Shown here in pieces: positions 43,344 through 53,100 of a stretch of 64,000 bases of DNA; the first letter of the stretch is position 1; every line of letters begins with the position of its first letter. The notes under the pieces are model-generated. The model saw only the letters and a program-made list of their open reading frames with translations. It did no database searches and was not told the DNA's origin. The DNA is from Pohlia nutans (Eukaryota > Streptophyta > Bryopsida > Bryales > Mniaceae): NCBI GenBank assembly GCA_022496805.1, contig CM040097.1:23240072-23304071 (forward strand). Direction: 5' to 3'. Made by a program: the position numbers and the translations under genes.

Positions 43344-43485
43344 TTGCGTGGGCTGAAGTTGCTCATAGCCATGCGCATTAGCTAGAGTAGATGATGCGAA
43401 TGAGCTAGACTAGCAACTAGAGAAGTGGTACTAGTTAGAGATAATGAGAATTGGGTCTCCCAAGTGATATGGGCTGATCCTAGTG
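43328..43485 (+). repeat. C12 3' LTR fragment (first 158 bp, type III)
   Basis: Starts TGTTGAAGTAGG after the polypurine tract and breaks at TAGTG inside the palindrome CCTAGTGTACTAGG, where C13 inserted. The other 160 bp lie right of the window. Confidence 0.93.
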
Positions 43486-43803
43486 TATTGAAGGTTAGAT
43501 TAGAATGCCAAAGCCTCACACAAACACTTGGAATGCATAGGAAAGAGATGATCTTTACTCATGGGCTGCCCCTCTTAAGTAGTACACCCAAGGGAGTCCC
43601 CTTGGCAAACCATATGGGACATCAGCCCATACTCCACTCCTAGTACACTAGGATCAGCCCATATCACTTGGGAGACCCAATTCTCATTACTTCTAACTAG
43701 TACCACTTCTCTAGTTGCTAGTCTAGCTCATTCGCATCATCTACTCTAGTTAATGCGCATGGCTATGAGCAACTTCAGCCCACGCAATCATCCTACTTCA
43801 ACA
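43486..43803 (-). repeat. C13 3' LTR (318 bp, type III)
   Basis: Start TGTTGAAGTAGG at 43803, end CTTCAATA at 43486. Confidence 0.95.
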
Positions 43804-46800
43804 CTCCCACTTTGCGAATAGCCAAAGCCTTGGAGCCCAAATGCCACCACTAGTCTTTGATGTCGATCTCTCGCAAGAGCCTTTGTCAGCACGTCCGCCA
43901 CCATGTGCTCCGTTGGACAATACTTCAACTCTATCACCTTCATCTCTAACTTCTCTCGAATGAAGTGATATTGCACATCAATGTGCTTTGTACGTGAGTG
44001 ATGCGTTGGATTCTTCGCCAATGACATACTCCCTTGGTTGTCACACATGATTGTTGTAGCCTCCTCTTGAGTGCATCTCACATCCGCCATTAGTTGCCTC
44101 AACCAAATGGCCTCCTTCGTACCGTGGCTCGTCGCCATGTACTCCGCCTCAACCGTTGACGTGGCCGTGGTTTGTTGGCGCTTGCTATTCCATGAAACGG
44201 CCCCCGATCCAACTTTGAACATGTACCCCGTGGTGGATCTACGATCATTGGTATCACCCGCATAATCCGCATCACAATACCCACTCAACACAATGTTGTC
44301 ACCTCCAAGACACAACCTCACATCACTTGTGCCTTTCAAGTACCGCATGATCCTCTTGACCGCAACCCAATGACTTGAACCCGGTCTTGCCATGTGTTGA
44401 CTCACAACGCTGATTGGATACGCAAGGTCCGGCCTTGTTGCAATCATAGCATACATCAATGACCCTACAGCTTGCTTGTATGGCACATCCACCATAGATT
44501 GAGCCTCTAATGCATACTCCTCATCCGTGAGTTTCACGAGTTTGGAATTCACATCCAATGGAGTGCCAACCGGTTTGCAATCCTCCATGCCAAAGCGTTT
44601 GAGAATATCCATAACATACTTGCTTTGATTCATTGTTATGGTGCGTGTTGCTCTATCTCGCACAAACTCAACTCCTAAACAAAAGTGCAACTCACCGAGA
44701 TCACTCATCTCGTACTCGTTCTCAAGCATTGCCTTCAATGCCTTCAAAGAGCTCATACAACTTGCAAGGATGATCAAATCATCCACAGATATGATCACGA
44801 TGACCACATGTTGCCCCTTTTGCATGAAATACAAGCTGTGATCAGCGATGCTCCTTGTGAACCCGATATGAACAAGAAACGTGTCAATCTTTTGATACCA
44901 TGCGCGTGGAGATTGCTTCAACCCATACAATGACTTGTTCAACTTGCAAACAAGGTTCTCATTACCTCGTTGCACAAATCCTTCGGGTTGTACCATGTAG
45001 ATGTCCTCGTCCAACTCGCCGTTCAAGAACGCCGTCTTCACATCCATTTGATGCATTTCCAAATCCATGGCAGCCCCGATGGCCAAAATGCATCGAATAG
45101 TGGTGAATTTCGCCACCGGTGCAAAGGTCTCATGAAAATCAACACCTTCGATTTGTAAAAAGCCCTTTGCCACCAATCTTGCCTTATAACGAACCACATC
45201 ACCCGTTGCATCTCTCTTTGCACGAAATACCCACTTACAACCGATAGCGTTGCGATTCTTGGGGAGGGGAGTCAATTCCCAAGTGCCATTGTCCATCAAC
45301 GATTTGTACTCCTCTTGCATGGCTTGCTCCCACTTGTTTGCATCATCACAACTCAACGCTTCACGAATCGTCAATGGAGCATCTAAAAGTGCAACGTTTG
45401 CATGCTCCTCCTCACCTTGAGGGAGAATATGATTCTTCCACCACTCGCCAAGTGGTCTACGATTTCTCTCTGGATAACGACGATCGCTCGAGGATGCATT
45501 GTCTTCAACCGCCGTTGCTTGTGCCTTTTTCTCGCCATTCTTCGTCTTCAAAGGTCGCTCCTCAATATGTTCCTCATCACCACCATCTTCGTCATCTTCG
45601 TCTTCATCAACAATATCAATAACGGGAGATTTGGAAGATTGGTCCACAATCGCCGGTTTATCGCCACTTCTCCCACTTGGACCATCGTCCAAATTGTCTT
45701 CAACCTTGGAATTCTCGCAAAATGTCACATCACGAGCTCGAATGATCTTCTTGGTCTCGAGCGACATGAGCCTGTACGCCTTGGTACCTTCACAATATCC
45801 AAGAAACACACATTTTGTTGCCTTGGCCTCAAGTTTGGTTCTTTGAGAATCGGGTACCTTTGCAAATGCGATGCATCCAAATGTGCGCATGTGCTCCACG
45901 CGGGGAGGCCTCCCACTCCACGCTTGCTCTGGTGTCATGTTTTGAACCGCACTCGTCGGGCATCGGTTGCGTGTGTACACCGCAGTCACCACCGCTTCCG
46001 CCCAAAGGTCCAAACCCAAATTTTGTGCATGCAACATACTCCTTGCCATTTCCACAATTGTTCGATTTGCACGCTCTGCAACTCCGTTTTGTTGTGGTGT
46101 ATATGGCGTTGTGGTTTGTCTAGCAATGCCTTCTTTCTTCAATAACTCTCCAAATTGGTTGGACAAGAACTCGCCGCCATTATCCGATCGAAACACCTTG
46201 ATCTTGTGCTCGGATTGCTTCTCAACCAACGCCTTGAACTCTTTGAACTTCTCAAAACACTCGCTCTTTGCTTTGATCGGATACAACCATATCTTCCTCG
46301 AAAAATCATCAATGAACGTCACAAAATACTTGCAACCCCCCATAGACGTGGTCTTCATTGGACCACACACGTCGGAATGCACAATCTCAAGAACCTTGGT
46401 TGCACGAGTTGCCCCATCAACTGGAAACGGTGAGCGTTGTTGCTTGCCTTCAATACAACCCTCACATGTGAATGAACTAGGTGCGACGTGTGATTGTGCA
46501 AGATCCATGCCACTTACCATTCCACGCAGTGCTTTCACACTCTTGACATTCAAATGCCCGAGACGACGATGCCACAACGCCAACTTGTCTTCGTTTGAAC
46601 TCGATTGCACCAACGTTGCGGATTCCGCCGCGTGCATCTTGGAAAACTTGATTTGGTACAAGCCGTTGACTTCGTGTATAATGGCCACCTCCTCACGACT
46701 TGGAGACAACACAAAACACCCTTGGTCGCTAAATTCCACTCGCAAATGCTTCATCACCAAATGTCGCACCGATAAAAGATTTGCCTTCAACTTGGGAACG

Positions 46801-47700
46801 TGGAGGACATCATGGATGGTAATTGTCTTCACACGACCCTTCACCTCGGTGTCTACGACGATGGATCCTTTACCCACGGCTTGAAGAACCGTATCATCAC
46901 CCAAAATGACATTCTTTGGAGATATGACGTGATATGATTGGAAACAAGTCCTAATGGGCGCCATGTGACTCGAGGCTCCCGAATCAACAATCCAATCGAT
47001 CACACTACCATTGCATGACACGTCACTTGCCATCATTGCATACTCGTCCCCGTCATCACTACAAGAAGAGACGCTAGTCATAAATGCGTACTCATCACCT
47101 GCATCGTTGACCTTTGTATTGTTGGCACTTTCCTCTCTCTTGCGTTTGTAGCAAAATTTTGCCAAGTGGCCCTTCTTACCGCAATAGTAGCATACCTTGT
47201 CTGTAGAGCTCCCACTGGCACCGCTCTTGGATTGCTTCGCCATAAGCGCCGCGCTATCGCCACGAGTCTCGTTCTCTTTGCGCCGCGAGAGTTCATGCAA
47301 CAACCGTGATGTCACATAATCAAGAGTGAGCTCGCTAATGGGCCTACTCTCCATAGCAACGATAAGATACTCGTACGACGGCGGCAAACTCTCGAGGAGC
47401 GTCATAACGATATCACCGTCGGTAATGTCGACGTCTGCGCCGTTGAGCTGATCCGCAAGAGCCTTGACTTTGTTGATGTGCGCCAACATGTCGTCGTTTT
47501 CTTCCATCTTGATGGTGAAAAACTTGCGCCTCAAAAACAAGATATTGACCAAGCTCTTTGCCTCATGAATATTGCAAAGCTTGGCCCATGCCTCGGCGGG
47601 AGTCTTGCACGACCGAATATGAGAAAGCTGGGAATCAGAAAGATTAAGAGCCAAAATCGCAAAGGCCTTTTTCTCTCGCCGAGTGTACGCAGTTCGTACC
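43788..47700 (-). pseudogene. C13 gag-pol, first ~53 residues removed by C14; RT motif SVDD
   Basis: Open from the C14 junction at 47700 to the TGA in the 3' LTR, but the true ATG and about 53 gag residues are beyond C14. The apparent start at 47654 is not an ATG. CCHC, protease and D,D35E are intact. The RT active site reads SVDD instead of YVDD (Y1025S, codon near 44788 on the minus strand), a change at a residue that contacts template-primer in known RTs, so activity is doubtful. Others: S902L in the RT fingers, M566L in integrase, V-to-I near the thumb. Confidence 0.92.
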
Positions 47701-48018
47701 TGTTGAAGTAGGATGATTGCGTGGGCTGAAGTTGCTCATAGCCATGCGCATTAGCTAGAGTAGATGATGCGAATGAGCTAGACTTGCAACTAGAGAAGTG
47801 ATACTAGTTAGAAGTAATGAGAATTGGGTCTCCCAAGTGATATGGGCTGATCCTAGTGTACTAGGAGTGGAGTATGGGCTGATGTCCCATATGGTTTGCC
47901 AAGGGGCCTCCCTTGGGTGTGCTACTTAAGAGGGGCAGCCCATGAGTAAAGATCATCTCTTTCCTATGCATTCCAAGTGTTTGTGTGTGGCTTTGGCATT
48001 CTAATCTAACCTTCAATA
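47701..48018 (+). repeat. C14 5' LTR (318 bp, type II)
   Basis: Starts TGTTGAAGTAGG, ends CTTCAATA. One private base near the end (GTGTGTGGCT for GTGTGAGGCT). Confidence 0.94.
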
Positions 48019-48716
48019 GGTTATGGGCCCACTCATGTGTTTTGCGTGAGTCAAAGATTAGATTGCTCATTGTGTGGAGGTCGTGCTTTGGAGCGCTGAT
48101 TTTGGAGTATTGGAGCGCTGATTTGGAACTTTGGAGGGCTGAATTCGAGCTTTGGTGGGCTGATTTCGACATTGGGAGGTATTACAATCTTCCTACCTTT
48201 GATCTACTTGTTGGAGGGCTGAATTCGCACTTTGGAGCTATCATTTGTTGATTTGGAGCTTTTGGAGCACTTTGGAGCACTTTTGGAGTTTATACACGTC
48301 TACAAGGGCTGAATTGGAGCTTTGGAGCTTATTGGTGCTTGTTGGAGTATATTGGAGCTGATTGGAGCTTATTGGAGCTTATTGGAGCTTATTGGCTCAA
48401 TTTGTGCTCAATTTGTGCACTTGTGTTGTTGCAAGGCACTTTTATGCTTTGAGGCTCTTGGGGTGAGTCTACAATCTGATTTTGGTATTGCAATTCTTGC
48501 ACAAGGGTTTGGAATGTGAGTTATGCCCTTGGAGTGCTCAAAATTAGAGTTTGGGTTAGTGAATGCACAACGGGGCTGATTTGATGAATTTCAATGCAAT
48601 TAGGACTTGAAGGGGCTGAATTTGCATTGATTTAGAGTCCTTGGAAGGCACAAGGGTGTCCATAGGGTGCATTACGTGTTGTGAAGCACAAGGGTGCTGA
48701 TTTGAGTGGATTTGAG
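48019..48716 (+). other. C14 leader, interrupted
   Basis: Holds the primer-binding site, three minisatellite units at 48361-48390 and most of the GCTGAWTT series. No coding sequence; the gag start would lie beyond C15. Confidence 0.85.
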
Positions 48717-48816
48717 TGTTGAAGTAGGATGATTGCGTGGGCTGAAGTTGCTCATAGCCATGCGCATTAGGTAGAGTAGATGATGCGAATGAGCTAGACT
48801 TGCAACTAGAGAAGTG
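48717..48816 (+). repeat. C15 5' LTR, first 100 bp (type II)
   Basis: Starts TGTTGAAGTAGG and breaks after AAGTG where C16 inserted; continues at 60159. Confidence 0.93.
48812..48816. repeat. Target-site duplication of C16 (AAGTG), left copy
   Basis: AAGTG at 48812-48816 recurs at 60154-60158, 11.3 kb away, on the outer sides of the two LTRs of C16. Confidence 0.94.
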
Positions 48817-48885
48817 TATTGAAGGTTAGATTAGAATGCCAAAGCCTCACACAAACACTTGGAATGCATAGGAAAGAGATGATCT
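48817..48885 (-). repeat. C16 3' LTR, outer 69 bp
   Basis: CTTCAATA end at 48817; cut at GATCT (48881-48885) by C17. Confidence 0.92.
48881..48885. repeat. Target-site duplication of C17 (GATCT), left copy
   Basis: GATCT recurs at 54562-54566; deleting C17 and one copy restores GATGATCTTTACTC as in other LTRs. Confidence 0.95.
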
Positions 48886-49203
48886 TGTTGAAGTAGGATG
48901 ATTGCGTGGGCTGAAGTTGCTCATAGCCATGCGCATTAGCTAGAGTAGATAATGCGAATGAGCTAGACTAGCAACTAGAGAAGTGGTACTAGTTAGAGAT
49001 AATGAGAATTGGGTCTCCCAAGTGATATGGGCTGATCCTAGTGTACTAGGAGTGGAGTATGGGCTGATGTCCCATATGGTTTGCCAAGGGGACTCCCTTG
49101 GGTGTGCTACTTAAGAGGGGCAGCCCATGAGTAAAGATCATCTCTTTCCTATGCATTCCAAGTGTTTGTGTGAGGCTTTGGCATTCTAATCTAACCTTCA
49201 ATA
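48886..49203 (+). repeat. C17 5' LTR (318 bp, type III) with four hairpin motifs
   Basis: Besides the TGTTGAAG/CTTCAATA ends it holds four perfect inverted repeats in a row: 49009-49021 (TTGGG/CCCAA), 49037-49050 (CCTAGT/ACTAGG), 49058-49076 (TATGGG/CCCATA) and 49084-49101 (CCAAGGG/CCCTTGG). The same series occurs in the other LTRs except where types differ by a base. Confidence 0.95.
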
Positions 49204-49217
49204 GGTTATGGGCCCAC
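49204..49217 (+). promoter_or_regulatory. C17 primer-binding site, internal initiator tRNA-Met type
   Basis: GGTTATGGGCCCAC directly follows the LTR end CTTCAATA. The match to the tRNA anticodon arm breaks after 14 nt (TCATG here against CACGC expected from the tRNA). Confidence 0.8.
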
Positions 49218-50185
49218 TCATGTGTTTTGCGTGAGTCAAAGATTAGATTGCTCATTGTGTGGAGGTCGTGCGTTGGAGCGCTGATTTTGGAGTATTGGAG
49301 CGCTGATTTGGAACTTTGGAGGGCTGAATTCGAGCTTTGGTGGGCTGATTTCGACATTGGGAGGTATTACAATCTTCCTACCTTTGATCTACGTGTTGGA
49401 GGGCTGAATTCGCACTTTGGAGCTATCATTTGTTGATTTGGAGCTTTTGGAGCACTTTGGAGCACCTTTGGAGTTTATACACGTCTACAAGGGCTGAATT
49501 GGAGCTTTGGAGCTTATTGGTGCTTGTTGGAGTATATTGGAGCTTATTGGAGCTTATTGGAGCTTATTGAAGCGTATTTGAGCTTATTGAAGCTTATTAG
49601 CTCAATTTGTGCTCAATTTGTGCACTTGTGTTGTTGCAAGGCACTTTTATGCTTTGAGGCTCTTGGGGTGAGTCTACAATCTGATTTTGGTATTGCAATT
49701 CTTGCACAAGGGTTTGGAATGTGAGTTATGCCCTTGGAGTGCTCAAAATTAGAGTTTGGGTTAGTGAATGCACAACGGGGCTGATTTGATGAATTTCAAT
49801 GCAATTAGGACTTGAAGGGGCTGAATTTGCATTGATTTAGAGTCCTTGGAAGGCACAAGGGTGTCCATAGGGTGCATTACGTGTTGTGAAGCACAAGGGT
49901 GCTGATTTGAGTGGATTTGAGCCAACGAGTGCGCAATTCTCCTAGTTAGTGTGTTGTGGTATGATCTTGTGCAAATTCACTAAGAACCATCACGATTGAG
50001 TGTTGTGAGGTTGATGTGTAGCACAAAGGTGCTGATTTAGTGTTTGGAATTAGTTTGGAGGCATTAGAAGCACGTACGTGTGCAATTTGCCTCACAAATC
50101 ACAAAATTGTCAAAAATCATAAAAACAATTTTTCTTAGCTTTCTAGGGGCTGAATTTTGTGAGCGTACGTCCTTCAATCAAGGAT
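49204..50185 (+). other. C17 leader with reiterated GCTGAWTT motif
   Basis: 982 nt. Eleven GCTGAWTT-type sites, nearly all as GGGCTGA, GCGCTGA or GGTGCTGA, lie between 49278 and 50156. The minisatellite (about 49541-49600) is degenerate here: three perfect GGAGCTTATT units and three altered ones. The first ATG of the leader (49208) lies in the primer-binding site and opens an 8-codon frame; further short upstream ATG frames follow. Confidence 0.85.
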
Positions 50186-53100
50186 ATGGCTACATTTGAG
50201 GGTGAAGGTGCTAAGGTTGTAGACAAGTTCGATGGCGTCAACTTCCACTTGTGGAAATTCAAGATGGAAATGGTCATGGCCGAAAAAGAATTGTGGGAGA
50301 TAGTTGAGGGTAGTGAGGAACCGCCTTCGTCCGACGCCGAGGCTAGGGTACGAACTGCGTACACTCGGCGAGAGAAAAAGGCCTTTGCGATTTTGGCTCT
50401 TAATCTTTCTGATTCCCAGCTTTCTCATATTCGGTCGTGCAAGACTCCCGCCGAGGCATGGGCCAAGCTTTGCAATATTCATGAGGCAAAGAGCTTGGTC
50501 AATATCTTGTTTTTGAGGCGCAAGTTTTTCACCATCAAGATGGAAGAAAACGACGACATGTTGGCGCACATCAACAAAGTCAAGGCTCTTGCGGATCAGC
50601 TCAACGGCGCAGACGTCAACATTACCGACGGTGATATCGTTATGACGCTCCTCGAGAGTTTGCCGCCGTCGTACGAGTATCTTATCGTTGCTATGGAGAG
50701 TAGGCCCATTAGCGAGCTCACTCTTGATTATGTGACATCACGGTTGTTGCATGAACTCTCGCGGCGCAAAGAGAACGAGACTCGTGGCGATAGCGCGGCG
50801 CTTATGGCCAAGCAATCCAAGAGCGGTGCCAGTGGGAGCTCTACAGACAAGGTATGCTACTATTGCGGTAAGAAGGGCCACTTGGCAAAATTTTGCTACA
50901 AACGCAAGAGAGAGGAAAGTGCCAACAATACAAAGGTCAACGATGCAGGTGATGAGTACGCATTTATGACTAGCGTCTCTTCTTGTAGTGATGACGGGGA
51001 CGAGTATGCAATGATGGCAAGTGACGTGTCATGCAATGGTAGTGTGATCGATTGGATTGTTGATTCGGGAGCCTCGAGTCACATGGCGCCCATTAGGACT
51101 TGTTTCCAATCATATCACGTCATATCTCCAAAGAATGTCATTTTGGGTGATGATACGGTTCTTCAAGCCGTGGGTAAAGGATCCATCGTCGTAGACACCG
51201 AGGTGAAGGGTCGTGTGAAGACAATTACCATCCATGATGTCCTCCACGTTCCCAAGTTGAAGGCAAATCTTTTATCGGTGCGACATTTGGTGATGAAGCA
51301 TTTGCGAGTGGAATTTAGCGACCAAGGGTGTTTTGTGTTGTCCCCAAGTCGTGAGGAGGTGGCCATTATACACGAAGTCAACGGCTTGTACCAAATCAAG
51401 TTTTCCAAGATGCACGCGGCGGAATCCGCAACGTTGGTGCAATCGAGTTCAAACGAAGACAAGTTGGCGTTGTGGCATCGTCGTCTCGGGCATTTGAATG
51501 TCAAGAGTGTGAAAGCACTCCGTGGAATGGTAAGTGGCATGGATCTTGCACAATCACACGTCGCACCTAGTTCATTCACATGTGAGGGTTGTATTGAAGG
51601 CAAACAACAACGCTCACCGTTTCCAGTTGATGGGGCAACTCGTGCAACCAAGGTTCTTGAGATTGTGCATTCCGACGTGTGTGGTCCAATGAAGACCACG
51701 TCTATGGGGGGTTGCAAGTATTTTGTGACGTTCATTGATGATTTTTCGAGGAAGATATGGTTGTATCCGATCAAAGCAAAGAGCGAGTGTTTTGAGAAGT
51801 TCAAAGAGTTCAAGGCGTTGGTTGAGAAGCAATCCGAGCACAAGATCAAGGTGTTTCGATCGGATAATGGCGGCGAGTTCATGTCCAACGAATTTGGAGA
51901 GTTATTGAAGAAAGAAGGCATTGCTAGACAAACCACAACGCCATATACACCACAACAAAACGGAGTTGCAGAGCGTGCAAATCGAACAATTGTGGAAATG
52001 GCAAGGAGTATGTTGCATGCACAAAATTTGAGTTTGGACCTTTGGGCGGAAGCGGTGGTGACTGCGGTGTACACACGCAACCGATGCCCGACGAGTGCGG
52101 TTCAAAACATGACACCAGAGCAAGCGTGGAGTGGGAGGCCACCCCGCGTGGAGCACATGCGCACATTTGGATGCATCGCATTTGCAAAGGTACCCGATTC
52201 TCAAAGAACCAAACTTGAGGCCAAGGCAACAAAATGTGTGTTTCTTGGATATTGTGAAGGTACCAAGGCGTACAGGCTCATGTCGCTCGAGACCAAGAAG
52301 ATCATTCGAGCTCGTGATGTGACATTTTGCGAGAATTCCAAGGTTGAAGACAATTTGGACGATGGTCCAAGTGGGAGAAGTGGCGATAAACCAGCGATTG
52401 TGGACCAATCTTCCAAATCTCCCGTTATTGATATTGTTGATGAAGACGAAGATGACGAAGATGGTGGTGATGAGGAACATATTGAGGAGCGACCTTTGAA
52501 GACGAAGAATGGCGAGAAAAAGGCACAAGCAACGGCGGTTGAAGACAATGCATCCTCGAGCGATCGTCGTTATCCAGAGAGAAATCGTAGACCACTTGGC
52601 GAGTGGTGGAAGAATCATATTCTCCCTCAAGGTGAGGAGGAGCATGCAAACGTTGCACTTTTAGATGCTCCATTGACGATTCGTGAAGCGTTGAGTTGTG
52701 ATGATGCAAACAAGTGGGAGCAAGCCATGCAAGAGGAGTACAAATCGTTGATGGACAATGGCACTTGGGAATTGACTCCCCTCCCCAAGAATCGCAACGC
52801 TATCGGTTGTAAGTGGGTATTTCGTGCAAAGAGAGATGCAACGGGTGATGTGGTTCGTTATAAGGCAAGATTGGTGGCAAAGGGCTTTTCACAAATCGAA
52901 GGTGTTGATTTTCATGAGACCTTTGCACCGGTGGCGAAATTCACCACTATTCGATGCATTTTGGCCATCGGGGCTGCCATGGATTTGGAAATGCATCAAA
53001 TGGATGTGAAGACGGCGTTCTTGAACGGCGAGTTGGACGAGGACATCTACATGGTGCAACCCGAAGGATTTGTGCAACGAGGTAATGAGAACCTTGTTTG

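Larger units (their letters stand above)
43486..47700 (-). mobile_element. C13: 3' LTR and nearly all of gag-pol, cut by C14
   Basis: 3' LTR 43486-43803 (type III), polypurine tract 43804-43813, coding region 43788-47700. The 5' end is displaced beyond the window by C14, which entered after GTACC (47696-47700). The left flank TAGTG lies in the LTR of C12. C13 is convergent with C12, so their related pol sequences form inverted repeats about a centre near 43.5 kb. Confidence 0.92.
47701..48716 (+). mobile_element. C14: 5' LTR and 698 nt of leader, cut by C15
   Basis: LTR 47701-48018 (type II), primer-binding site 48019-48032, leader to 48716, where C15's LTR begins after TTGAG. The rest of C14 lies beyond C15, outside the window. 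Its left flank GTACC is in the gag region of C13. The LTR shares GGGGCCTCCC and GTGATACTAG with the C10 5' LTR. Confidence 0.9.

Noticed and set aside
49524..49724. Repeat-rich 65-75 aa frame in the leader (LELIGAYWS repeats)
   Set aside because: It is a translation of the 10-bp minisatellite, starts at a non-ATG codon in the track, and changes with unit number.
52320..52500. Chromodomain at the integrase C-terminus
   Set aside because: Sequence there is an acidic, serine-rich linker without chromodomain aromatic residues; chromodomains belong to Ty3 chromoviruses.
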